Positions 27,869 through 34,741 of a stretch of 45,196 nucleotides of DNA are shown piece by piece. A program made the position numbers and the translations under genes. The DNA comes from Bacteroidia bacterium (GTDB lineage: Bacteria; Bacteroidota; Bacteroidia; CAILMK01; JBBDIG01). The stretch is taken from assembly GCA_040880525.1 (NCBI GenBank), contig JBBDIG010000011.1:1-45196 (forward strand). The letters are read 5' to 3'. Within the stretch, counting starts at the first letter, position 1, and each line of letters starts with the position of its first letter. A model generated the notes under the pieces. It did not search any database, was not told where the DNA came from, and saw only the letters and a list, made by a program, of their open reading frames with translations.

Positions 27869-28723
27869 TTACCTCTCTACTGAAAAGACATTCTCCGCGC
27901 CATTTTCCTTCAGCATGGTTTGCACAGCCGGTTTATTCATTATACCATCGTCATAGTCATTCATGTCATAATTATTAGGATTGGAATACCAATTATTGAT
28001 ATTCATCACAATGGGTAATTCTATAATACTGTCTTCTTCTGTAATTACGATTGGCTCATCCAAATTAAATACCTCTGTAACAAAACTTGAGGAGTAATCA
28101 TCACCCATCATTACAAGGCCTCCCAGGTGGGTATTGTAGTTTTCCAGGCTGTCATTGCTTTTTTCATAGCGACCTTCCAGCTTCATAAAGTGGTAGCCAC
28201 CGCCCATTTGTTCCGGCCAAAACATTCCTACATGTTCAGGCGTGCCGGGCAGGTATCCGGAATCAACATGATTCTTTTCCGGAGAGATCCCAAAACGAAA
28301 GCTGACGGCCGTATAGCTTCCTTTGGGAAGGCTGTCTAGCATCATCTCCAACGTAGCACTTTGTGTTGCATCTACATAATGTATCACATCAACGATATGA
28401 TTATCTCCATCGGAATTTACCAGCGTAATGTCTGAAATATAATAATGCAGCCTCACCACACTGTAGTCGTTGCCGGCATCATTTGAATAATTTATCGTAT
28501 TAAATTCCAGGGTTTCTCCATCTACCCGGTGGTGTAAGGTCACCTTTACACTGGTTTGCTCCTCTGCATTTTCATAGGTGCATGTGCCGTCATCATTCTT
28601 TGCCTCGCTGTCATAATTCAGCGCATTGGGATCCGTACACCCGTCCTTTGAACAAGACGAAATACTTCCCGCGAGAAGCAGAAAGAATAATACTTTTGGA
28701 AAAATTGAGAATGAAATTTTCAT
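27869..28723 (-). CDS. MbnP-like lipoprotein (candidate kynurenine-dependent copper-binding protein)
   Basis: 284 residues. A lipoprotein signal ends in ISSC (lipid cysteine about residue 24). Next is a short cysteine-containing segment GCTDPNALNYDSEAKNDDGT, a common Bacteroidota linker. The MbnP-type domain begins near residue 58 with VKVTLHHRVDGETLEFN and continues RLHYYISDITLV, SFRFGISPEKN, VGMFWPEQMGGGYHFMKLEG and YNTHLGG. The W169 in that last-but-one motif is the best candidate for the tryptophan that MbnH oxidises to kynurenine in the characterised MbnP. The partner di-heme cytochrome gene is directly upstream, seven bases away on the same strand. Copper binding is inferred from the family, not visible here. 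Unlike methanotroph operons, no methanobactin precursor is seen. Confidence 0.8.
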   Translation of the reverse strand: MKISFSIFPKVLFFLLLAGSISSCSKDGCTDPNALNYDSEAKNDDGTCTYENAEEQTSVKVTLHHRVDGETLEFNTINYSNDAGNDYSVVRLHYYISDITLVNSDGDNHIVDVIHYVDATQSATLEMMLDSLPKGSYTAVSFRFGISPEKNHVDSGYLPGTPEHVGMFWPEQMGGGYHFMKLEGRYEKSNDSLENYNTHLGGLVMMGDDYSSSFVTEVFNLDEPIVITEEDSIIELPIVMNINNWYSNPNNYDMNDYDDGIMNKPAVQTMLKENGAENVFSVER

Positions 28724-28730
28724 TGCTTTG

Positions 28731-29798
28731 TTATTTAAATGGATCTTTAAAATCCGGATTGTTAATAAAAGAAGTATCGGTTAATGTTTTAAGAAATGCC
28801 ACAAGATCCTCTTTCTCCTGATCAGTCAGACGCAGGCCACCCTGCAAAACTTTCTTCATTAGTGGATCTGTATTAGGATGAAAAGCCAGGCCTTCACTGT
28901 AAAAATCCACCACTTCCTCCAGCGTTTTGAACCGTCCATCATGCATATAAGGCGCGGTAAGTTCAATATTCCTTAATGTAGGCACTTTGAATTTTCCTAT
29001 GTCGCGCTGATTGCCTGTAACTTCAAATAACCCCTTATCACCATCATACCTGGCATCCAGCCCATTATTTTTAAAGCTGTTATCAGTAAAAAGCATTGGG
29101 GGTATGTGGCAGTGGAAGCAATCTCCTTTTTCCGAATTAAAAATTGAATCCCCCCTTTTTTCCTGTGCGTTAAGCTGACCTCTGTCTGCCCTGGAATTAA
29201 AAGAAATAAGTGACCGCTCAAATTGGGCAATGGCTTTTACGACATGGCTAGGTGCAATGATATTCACCCCAAAAACCTCTTCAAACTTTTCCGGATATAC
29301 AGTATGCCATTGCAGCTTGTCAAGAACATAGATCCATTCCTGGTGCATTTCAATTGGATCTGGCACGGGGTTCAAAGCTTGCTCTTCCAGGCTGCCCACG
29401 CGCCCGTCCCAAAAAAACCGTTCCCCCCATGCCAGGTTAATTATTGCCATAGCATTGCGCCTGCCCTCATTTCCATTGATGCCTGTACTTACACGGTCAG
29501 GATCTGAAAATCCATTTTCGATCTTATGGCAGGTAGCACAACTTTGCGAGCTATCATCAGAAAGAATGGGATCATAGAAAAGCATACGACCCAGCGAAAT
29601 GCCCTCAACAGTTAAAGGATTATCATCAGGCAAATTGGGAATGGGGTAGCCCCGCTGGTATTTGGTCGGTATCTGAAGCTCATACTTCGTAAGCACTGGC
29701 TCTTCCCCGGTCTTTTCTTCCGTTATTTCAGGGTCCTTTTTGCATCCCCCAATCGTGAGGAATATGCCTAGAAAAAATATGAGGGTTATGTGCTTCAT
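28731..29798 (-). CDS. Di-heme cytochrome c peroxidase / MauG-MbnH family lipoprotein
   Basis: 355 residues. The lipoprotein signal ends LTIGGC (cysteine 19), so it is anchored in the outer or inner membrane facing the periplasm. Two haem c sites are clear: CATCH at 87-91 and CFHCH at 227-231. Family motifs GRRNAMAIINLAWGERFFWDGR, SLEEQALNPV, FKVPTLRNIELTAPYMHDGRF and LEEVVDFY match bacterial di-haem peroxidases and MauG-like enzymes. I cannot tell from sequence whether it acts as a hydrogen peroxide scavenger or a protein-oxidising enzyme. The tight linkage to an MbnP-like gene favours an MbnH role, oxidising a tryptophan of that partner. No other peroxidase genes are nearby. Confidence 0.85.
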   Translation of the reverse strand: MKHITLIFFLGIFLTIGGCKKDPEITEEKTGEEPVLTKYELQIPTKYQRGYPIPNLPDDNPLTVEGISLGRMLFYDPILSDDSSQSCATCHKIENGFSDPDRVSTGINGNEGRRNAMAIINLAWGERFFWDGRVGSLEEQALNPVPDPIEMHQEWIYVLDKLQWHTVYPEKFEEVFGVNIIAPSHVVKAIAQFERSLISFNSRADRGQLNAQEKRGDSIFNSEKGDCFHCHIPPMLFTDNSFKNNGLDARYDGDKGLFEVTGNQRDIGKFKVPTLRNIELTAPYMHDGRFKTLEEVVDFYSEGLAFHPNTDPLMKKVLQGGLRLTDQEKEDLVAFLKTLTDTSFINNPDFKDPFK

Positions 29799-29816
29799 GG
29801 TCAGCCAAGCCTAAGT

Positions 29817-29832
29817 TGCAGTAGATGTGCCA
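29817..29832 (-). promoter_or_regulatory. Sigma-54-like -24/-12 match upstream of the cytochrome/MbnP pair
   Basis: Minus-strand TGGCACATCTACTGCA fits TGGCACRNNNNTTGCW at all but one specified base and keeps the critical GG-N10-GC spacing. The -12 element lies about 20 bases before the ATG at 29798, leaving a leader of under ten bases, which is short. A match of this quality is expected about once per window by chance. Its position directly before a start makes it worth noting. Confidence 0.35.
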
Positions 29833-30088
29833 CGGGTTGCATCTTTAGCCGGTTATTTTTCAGAATTTACAAATAAAAGCATTTATTTTTATTCATGACC
29901 TTTCAACTCCTGAAACCCTTGCCGGGCTTATGTTCTGACTAATTTTACCATTCCAAATGTCCATTAGGCCCTTATTGATAAAGCCAGTGCTGAGAAACCG
30001 CTTCAAGCTCAGCCGCTTTCAGATGGAAGGGAAGACGCTGGAGAAGGAACTGGTGGGGGATCGGCTGCTGTAGTCGTATTAAGCAGAT
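29833..30088. other. Gene-poor stretch with one unrecognised 38-codon frame
   Basis: AT-rich spacer upstream of the cytochrome gene. The only open frame of note is plus-strand 29957-30073, ATG to TAG, beginning MSIRPLLIKPVLRNRF and ending KELVGDRLL. It is basic and helical but I recognise no family, and it has no visible promoter. It could be a fragment of a lost gene. Nothing else stands out. Confidence 0.3.
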
Positions 30089-30112
30089 AAAGGCACGAAG
30101 TCATCAACAGGT
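30089..30112 (+). repeat. 24-base direct repeat, copy 1
   Basis: AAAGGCACGA-AGTCATCAACAGGT. A second copy at 31733-31756 is identical at 22 of 24 positions and in the same orientation, and a shorter match lies at 31688-31704. The first copy abuts the point where the neighbouring pseudogene ceases to look coding. Confidence 0.55.
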
Positions 30113-30364
30113 AACCACCCGGCCCCGCAGAAGTGAGATTCCAGGTCGTGGGCGCCTGCGCCACTCCGTTCAGGCTATCCAGTTCACCGTCACGCCCGAA
30201 AGGGTGTTGGTGCCGTAGTTGCTCACATGCAACGACATATTCTCGAACACAGGCGAAAGCGACACGAGGGAACCCACACCCGCATCATTGGTCTGAGCGT
30301 GGAGGGGTTGCAGGTTAAGCGAAATGATTAATGCAGCAAAGCAAAGTGTAATCAGCGTTTTCAT
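30113..30364 (-). pseudogene. Frameshifted 5' fragment of a secreted protein
   Basis: The ATG at 30364 opens a good signal peptide (MKTLITLCFAALIISLNLQ, cleavage near HAQ), followed by DAGVGSLVSLSPVFENMSLHV and SGVTVNW, a beta-rich start resembling CARDB-like or secreted surface proteins. The frame ends at TGA at 30170. Coding-looking sequence continues in another frame (NGVAQAPTTWNLTSAGPGG). Removing two bases within the TGGATAGCC stretch would rejoin them as TVNW-SLNGVAQ. After about 30113 the sequence no longer looks coding and meets a dispersed repeat, so the remainder of the gene is gone. It is more GC-rich than neighbours. Overall: a decayed, truncated gene. Confidence 0.65.
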
Positions 30365-30421
30365 AACATCTCAATTTTGGCGTTGGTGCAGACCTCATTG
30401 TTGGTTTCCGCACTTAATGGC

Positions 30422-30429
30422 CAAAATTA
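30422..30429 (-). promoter_or_regulatory. Putative -7 element TAATTTTG for the frameshifted fragment
   Basis: Minus-strand TAATTTTG fits TAnnTTTG, about 58 bases upstream of the ATG at 30364. The region upstream on that strand is a set of C-runs (see the G-run feature), so an old promoter may survive although the gene is broken. Confidence 0.35.
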
Positions 30430-30433
30430 GGAT

Positions 30434-30479
30434 GGGGGAACGGGGGGATTGGTAACCTATTTGGGGGATATTGGGGGGG
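30434..30479 (+). other. Cluster of four long G-runs (possible quadruplex)
   Basis: Runs of 5, 6, 5 and 7 guanines at 30434-30438, 30442-30447, 30463-30467 and 30473-30479, with loops of 3, 15 and 5 bases. No other such cluster is seen in the window. It lies directly upstream of the putative -7 element of the frameshifted fragment. The middle loop is long, so quadruplex formation is possible but not certain. Confidence 0.45.
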
Positions 30480-30488
30480 AGTGTACCT

Positions 30489-30504
30489 CTGGGCTTCCGC
30501 CCGG
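30489..30504. repeat. Short hairpin repeat, copy 2 (CTGGGC-TTCC-GCCCGG)
   Basis: Second copy of the hairpin at 3095-3110; the shared context extends to CTCTGGGCTTCYGCCCGGA. As at the first locus it lies upstream of a decayed, GC-rich secreted-protein fragment. Confidence 0.5.
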
Positions 30505-30517
30505 AGTAGTTTGGGTG

Positions 30518-30546
30518 GACACTAATTGCACGGATTTGCACGAATG
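30518..30546. repeat. GTGCAA-type dispersed intergenic repeat, single copy
   Basis: On the minus strand this reads ATTCGTGCAAATCCGTGCAA followed by TTAGTGTC, a roughly 10-base-period pattern. I recall similar intergenic sequence in other bacterial genomes, but cannot verify it here. Just downstream are two imperfect hairpins: GAGAA-AAA-TTCTC at 30563-30575, and TTAGAG pairing with CTCTAA at 30584-30618. Confidence 0.4.
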
Positions 30547-30665
30547 GATTTGGAATGGATACGAGAAAAATTCTCTTGCTATATTAGAGATGTTAAGATG
30601 CGCGTTGTTACGCTCTAAAATGGAATCAGCTACATTGCAGCACTCGGGTTCCTAAAAAAATCACA

Positions 30666-31484
30666 ATGAGAATCTTTTATCTAACATGGCTCCTAACCGT
30701 CCTATTAGGGGCATGTAATTCCAAAGTTGAACCTAAGTCCTCGCCTACACACAATCATCGAGTTGTAGCTTACTATCAGGATAACTTCGCGAATTTGGAA
30801 TTGAGAAATGGATACAGATTATATAACCTGACAAACGACAGTCTCAATATACCTTCTTTAAGCATTACCTTGCATTATGTTCGGTATGGCGCTTCTCACG
30901 GAACTGAATACATTATTATCGATGACTATGATGAAGAACAGTGCTACTTTTATTCCCGATCAAATGGTCATTTTAACTACTATTTGCCGTTAGAGATTCA
31001 ACGCAATCTTCTTGATCCCGGAATGTTTCATTGGAAATATCTACAACCTGTCGGTACGCATGGTTTAAGTTATTATCTGAATAACTCTAAAGTGATTAGA
31101 ACCAAAGGAATAAGCAGGGATGAACTGGATTTGATCTTAACCTTTAAGAACGAGTTTCAACCTATAAGATTAAAGTCACCCGAACAAATTGATGAGGCTA
31201 TTAATACTGACATTAAATTTTTTGAAAGAGCGGATTTGGATATGGAAGAAGAAAAAACTTTACTTAAAATTGCCGAGTTGCTAAAGAAGCAGCTCCCCAA
31301 TGAGGATGTATTACTCCTTGGATATAAAGGACAACATATCGATTATTACGAAATGAACCGGGGCTGGAACTTGGCCTATTTTTCACGATCAGATTCTACG
31401 ATAAATAAAGAAAACTTTAGCCAGAGGGTGGATCTTGGAATGCCCACGTTTAAACTCTTCCGTTTGCGTATTGGTATTAATTGA
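30666..31484 (+). CDS. Hypothetical lipoprotein, function unknown
   Basis: 272 residues. The signal MRIFYLTWLLTVLLGAC is a clear lipoprotein signal with the cysteine at about 17, and SKVEPKSSPTHNHR follows. The body is a mix of beta strands and helices with no motif I recognise: NGYRLYNLTNDSLNIPSL, YIIIDDYDEEQCYFYSRSNG, a helical segment EEEKTLLKIAELLKKQL and a DVLLLGYKGQHIDYYEMNRG stretch. Its base composition is more AT-rich than the surrounding genes. It lies alone between a decay zone rich in repeats and a DUF2442 remnant, and is flanked by the 24-base direct repeats, so it may have arrived by transfer. Confidence 0.7.
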   Translation: MRIFYLTWLLTVLLGACNSKVEPKSSPTHNHRVVAYYQDNFANLELRNGYRLYNLTNDSLNIPSLSITLHYVRYGASHGTEYIIIDDYDEEQCYFYSRSNGHFNYYLPLEIQRNLLDPGMFHWKYLQPVGTHGLSYYLNNSKVIRTKGISRDELDLILTFKNEFQPIRLKSPEQIDEAINTDIKFFERADLDMEEEKTLLKIAELLKKQLPNEDVLLLGYKGQHIDYYEMNRGWNLAYFSRSDSTINKENFSQRVDLGMPTFKLFRLRIGIN

Positions 31485-31658
31485 TGTTCCCTGGCCTTAC
31501 TGTGCCCTCCCTTCTTTTTCGCAAGCTCATATAAAAATTCAGGTGCAAAATCGGCCCCGTTAGGCCATTCAATTGTAAAAGGGTTCAACTGAAATATCAG
31601 AAAAGGCGAAGTCAATTTTGAAGTCCCCTACATAACTGGCATTTATCACTTTAATCAA
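31485..31658 (-). pseudogene. Decayed DUF2442-type gene (internal deletion)
   Basis: Two minus-strand frames carry the two ends of a DUF2442-like protein. The 5' part from a TTG at 31658 reads IKVINASYVGDFKIDFAFSD, like the family N-terminus. In another frame beginning near 31600, FQLNPFTIEWPNGADFAPEF followed by LYELAK is the hallmark C-terminus. The middle of the domain, usually some 40 residues, is absent and the reading frame shifts at the junction. The second frame runs on to 31376 beneath the end of the hypothetical lipoprotein gene, which is probably meaningless. DUF2442 proteins often pair with DUF4160 proteins in toxin-antitoxin-like loci. No DUF4160 gene is seen here. Confidence 0.55.
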
Positions 31659-31732
31659 ATCCAACAATCCAGATCAAGTTAACCGTAAAAGGCACGACGG
31701 CATCCTCGCGCAAGTAGGGGAGGAGATCAGTA

Positions 31733-31756
31733 AAAGGCACGAGGGCATCAACAGGT
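31733..31756 (+). repeat. 24-base direct repeat, copy 2
   Basis: Differs from copy 1 (30089-30112) at two positions. It ends exactly at the stop codon of the PIN-partner gene on the minus strand. A partial third match precedes it at 31688-31704. Confidence 0.55.
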
Positions 31757-31914
31757 CATCCCTGCCCCTTTATGGGGAATTTCTCCCGATACTTTTTACG
31801 GATCAACTCAAGTTGCCTTTTATACTCTGCCGGGTTTTCTAAATGCAGCTTTGACAGCTCATCCCTACGTTTGCGCATAAAGGCCACTGCGTCAAATGAC
31901 TTTTCCTTTTTCAT
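31756..31914 (-). CDS. Small basic partner protein of a PIN-domain toxin gene
   Basis: 52 residues, ATG at 31914 to TGA at 31756. It reads MKKEKSFDAVAFMRKRRDEL in its first third, then SKLHLENPAEYKRQLELIRK, with a basic helical end. Small proteins of this size and pattern follow PIN-domain (VapC-like) genes in many Bacteroidota, and I treat it as the presumed antitoxin or accessory partner. Its ATG overlaps the stop of the PIN remnant by four bases (ATGA), which shows the pair once formed one translationally coupled operon. The frame itself is intact although the toxin gene is broken. Exact biochemical role unknown. Confidence 0.6.
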   Translation of the reverse strand: MKKEKSFDAVAFMRKRRDELSKLHLENPAEYKRQLELIRKKYREKFPIKGQG

Positions 31915-32206
31915 AAATCAATTATTTCTATTGGAGACCTAATCTCAATCAGCGCATATCCGTGCTTTAAGTTAACAGCATTGAACAAACGGATTCTGTT
32001 CAAATTCACAATATGTTTAAAATTCCAGCTCACCAGGGCGCTTACATGATTAATAGTTGCGAGCGCAATATGGCTTGCATCTTCAAGGGATTTAGGCATC
32101 AGAAGAATGGAACTAAGCCAAAAGAGAGGGAGAAAATATTTCATAAGTACTTATAAGAATTACATTGGGCAGAATGGTTTTATCGTAACCCCGCCAAGAT
32201 ACACAT
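31911..32206 (-). pseudogene. Truncated PIN-domain (VapC-like) toxin gene
   Basis: The intact 3' part, in the frame ending TGA at 31911, reads EDASHIALATINHVSALVSW then NFKHIVNLNRIRLFNAVNL, ending EIRSPIEIIDL. This is the highly conserved C-terminal half of a Bacteroidota PIN-domain ribonuclease. Upstream, at 32206-32110, only scraps of the N-terminus survive in changed frames (VYL, then GYDKTILPNVILISTYEIF). The aspartate-bearing DTSV motif and the middle of the domain are missing. A PIN protein is normally about 140-160 residues; at most 77 are readable here from a weak ATG. The gene begins directly after the sirtuin stop (TAA then ATG). It is almost certainly non-functional as a nuclease. 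Confidence 0.7.
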
Positions 32207-32902
32207 TTACCCTCTCTCCTCGGCCAATAACTGCTTCACCAGCATCGGAACCTTTTCACTCGCTTTGCCTTCCAGTACCTCAAGATTTGGGTAATGGCCA
32301 ATGGAGGGCGTCACCCGGTCTATCACAAACTTCCGGGCTTCGTTCGGAACGTAGCCAATAAGTCCGGCAGCAGGATAAACGGCCATCGAGGTGCCCACAA
32401 CAATAAAAATGTCTGCCGCTGCGGAGATTTCCATTGCCTCTTCTATTTTTGGAACTGGCTCGCCAAACCATACTACGAACGGCCGCAGTTGCGAACCCCG
32501 CTCGCAAGTATCGCCCACGCAAATGTCTTTGGTACCAATGTCATAAACCAGGTCAGGATAATCACAACTGCTAACCTTGGTAATTTCTCCATGCAAGTGC
32601 AACACATTTCCGGAGCCACCGCGCTCGTGCAAGTTGTCAATGTTCTGGGTTATCACCGTCACATCGAATTTCTCTTCCAGCTTGGCCAGCGCTATGTGTG
32701 CAGCATTTGGCTGCACCGTTCCAATATTCCTCCTCCGCTGATTATAAAAGTCCAGCACCAGTTCCTGATTTTTTGCCCAGCCTTGTGGAGACGCTACTTC
32801 CATGACATCATGACCCTCCCACAGCCCATCGCTGTCACGAAAGGTGGGCACACCACTTTCTGCACTTATTCCGGCCCCGGTTAAAATCACAACTTTTTTC
32901 AT
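32207..32902 (-). CDS. NAD-dependent protein deacylase (Sir2/CobB family)
   Basis: 231 residues from the ATG at 32902, which places the NAD motif ILTGAGISAESGVPTFRD at residue 5 as usual. The longer frame starting at 33013 overlaps the next gene and adds unrelated sequence. Sirtuin motifs: TQNIDNLHERGG, LHLHG with the catalytic histidine, PFVVWFGE, VVGTSMAVYPAAGL and the late FVIDRV. The FYNQRRR segment keeps the tyrosine and arginine (Y-x-x-R) that favour succinyl/malonyl removal in CobB. The zinc-binding cysteines are reduced (SSCDYPD ... ICVGDTCERG), as in other Bacteroidota sirtuins I recall. It is a cytoplasmic enzyme. The PIN remnant begins right after its stop. Confidence 0.93.
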   Translation of the reverse strand: MKKVVILTGAGISAESGVPTFRDSDGLWEGHDVMEVASPQGWAKNQELVLDFYNQRRRNIGTVQPNAAHIALAKLEEKFDVTVITQNIDNLHERGGSGNVLHLHGEITKVSSCDYPDLVYDIGTKDICVGDTCERGSQLRPFVVWFGEPVPKIEEAMEISAAADIFIVVGTSMAVYPAAGLIGYVPNEARKFVIDRVTPSIGHYPNLEVLEGKASEKVPMLVKQLLAEERG

Positions 32903-32973
32903 AATCATTTTAAAATCTAAACTCCGAAAATAATCAGTTTTTGGAAAACCATTTTGTGCAGAAGCGGATATGG

Positions 32974-34215
32974 TCATTCCTGGTCGGCATACACGGGGTG
33001 TACCAAGAGCCATATTAATAAGAAGAGCAAAACCACCGGCAAAGAGAAATACAGGAAATGCAATTGGGTAGATACATTAAGACGGTCGAGCAAACCATTT
33101 ACAGGGAGAAAAAGCGGTAAAAGCAATATCAGCAAAAGCATTCTTTTTCGTTTCGTAAACTGAAAGGACAATGGAAATAAAAGCAGCAGAAGCAGGGCAT
33201 CATAAAACAGATGATAGGTGGTAAGCAACACACCTGCGCTTAGTAGTAATAATAGATAAACATCATTGAATTTTCGCTTCTGATGCCTCCACCAGATAAA
33301 TCCAAAGAGCAACGCGAGAAGCATATTTTTTACAGGTCCAACGGCATCACTGCTTCCGCGCCAGAGGAATTCCAGCAAAGCCGTGATTTCAGTTGTGGTA
33401 ATCATTACATAATTCAGAGGATATTCGGGACGGTGAGGATCATAAAATGAATCCACCATAAAGGATACATTGGCCGCATAGTTCTCAAGCATTGTTATTG
33501 GCTCTGATGACAAAACCAGAGAGATCAAAAGCAGTATCGCTCCCGTAGATCCGGCAGCTACGAGGGCTTTGAATTTCTTATTTATAATAAAAAATAAAAC
33601 AAAAGGCAAGGCTACAGTTACCTTAAATGCTGCCAGACCCAATAACAGCCCACTGATGAAAGGCCGCCTGTTCACCGCAAGGAGGGCGGAAAATGCCAGC
33701 GCCAGCGAAAGGAATGTTGGCTGTCCCACCAGCATGGAAGCCACAGTTCCCTTGAAGGCCAGGCTAAGCAACAGGAGGTCAGCGTACTGCATTTCGAGCT
33801 TTGAGAAGCGGGCAATGGCAAAAAGAATGAAGCTCAGCAGAAAAGGCAGAGATGAATACCACAAAACGTAAGCAACGGTATAGCTGAAAAGGGACAACCA
33901 GCTAAGCATGGACAAGGCCCAGGGTGGATAAATAACGTGAGACAGCGGCCACACCGGAACATAAGCTGAGGCAATTCCCTCCTGCTCTACCACCTTCTGC
34001 CATTCCTGCTGAATATTGCGCTCCAAGTAAGGATCCTTACCCTGTACCAGCAATCGCTGCGCAAGGTATACGGGTCGGAAATCTATGATCCGGTCAGGAC
34101 CAGGCGGATTGAGCACAATCCGTGTGGTATGCAGCAAGCTGAAGCCCAGCAACAAGAACCACAGCCAGGCCGGAAAAGCGGTTTTTACAGGAAATTTCCC
34201 GGATAATAGGGTCAT
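32974..34215 (-). CDS. GT87/DUF2029-like polytopic membrane glycosyltransferase
   Basis: 413 residues with about ten hydrophobic helices. The first extracytoplasmic loop has IIDFRPVYLAQRLLVQGKDP, the aspartate-bearing motif of GT87 (PimE-like mannosyltransferases using polyprenyl-phosphate sugars). The segment VGQPTFLSLALAFSALLAV followed by PFISGLLLGLAAFKVTVALP is also characteristic. It would transfer a sugar on the outer side of the inner membrane to a lipid or glycan acceptor, unknown here. No other glycan genes are adjacent. It ends 72 bases before the sirtuin start on the same strand. The ATG at 34215 gives a natural cytoplasmic start before helix one. Confidence 0.8.
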   Translation of the reverse strand: MTLLSGKFPVKTAFPAWLWFLLLGFSLLHTTRIVLNPPGPDRIIDFRPVYLAQRLLVQGKDPYLERNIQQEWQKVVEQEGIASAYVPVWPLSHVIYPPWALSMLSWLSLFSYTVAYVLWYSSLPFLLSFILFAIARFSKLEMQYADLLLLSLAFKGTVASMLVGQPTFLSLALAFSALLAVNRRPFISGLLLGLAAFKVTVALPFVLFFIINKKFKALVAAGSTGAILLLISLVLSSEPITMLENYAANVSFMVDSFYDPHRPEYPLNYVMITTTEITALLEFLWRGSSDAVGPVKNMLLALLFGFIWWRHQKRKFNDVYLLLLLSAGVLLTTYHLFYDALLLLLLFPLSFQFTKRKRMLLLILLLPLFLPVNGLLDRLNVSTQLHFLYFSLPVVLLFLLIWLLVHPVYADQE

Positions 34216-34741
34216 CAGGTAAGGAGTTTCCGAAGTGTTTCTGCTCGCAATTTCAGATATTTCAGCTTCCTCTCATCACTGCGAATTCTTTCGATCGCAA
34301 TCTCGCCTATCTGGCCCTATCTGGTGGAGTATACGCTTGTACCTAACCCCCGCTCAGGCAATCAGCTTAGTTCCGTCATGCCGTAACCCCAGCTATCCAG
34401 TAACGGTTTTTTACTCGTCCCTATAAACACATATATACCAGTGCAATGCAACAAAACTGATGACGAGCAATCCTTCATCGTTCAGAAACTTGTATTTTCG
34501 GCTCGGAGATGAAAGGCAAGGATAAGTCGACAGGGCAGCATAAGATAGTGGTTTCTCTATATTCCCTTCGCTCCTAATAAATTACGCGGAAACAGAAAGT
34601 TGCCGAAAAGTAAATTTGCCTACATTTGGCAACGAAGGCGGAGCGGGGATTTCGGGTTTTGGTAACCAAAGGAAATGAAGCAAAAATTACTTAATCTATT
34701 AACAATCAACAGTCTCTACTGACAAACCGAATATTAGTACC
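34216..34741. other. Intergenic stretch between divergent genes
   Basis: About 525 bases with no convincing gene; the 63-codon plus frame at 34235-34426 lacks family resemblance and looks like chance. The right-hand part carries the promoter-like TACATTTG before the secreted-protein gene at 34742. Nothing else is recognised. Confidence 0.5.
34621..34628 (+). promoter_or_regulatory. Putative -7 promoter element TACATTTG with -33 TTG
   Basis: TACATTTG fits TAnnTTTG, and a TTG lies 18 bases upstream (near 34600), close to the usual Bacteroidota -33/-7 spacing. The leader to the ATG at 34742 would be just over 100 bases. Confidence 0.5.

Noticed and set aside
30449-30655. Plus-strand 68-codon frame
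   Set aside because: It translates through G-runs, a hairpin repeat and a GTGCAA-type repeat, so it is repeat sequence rather than a gene.
32903-33013. N-terminal extension of the sirtuin frame
   Set aside because: It would overlap the glycosyltransferase 3' end and place 37 unrelated residues before the NAD-binding motif, which normally lies within a few residues of the start.
34235-34426. Plus-strand 63-codon frame in the gap before the secreted-protein gene
   Set aside because: No signal peptide, no motif, no promoter element close to it.
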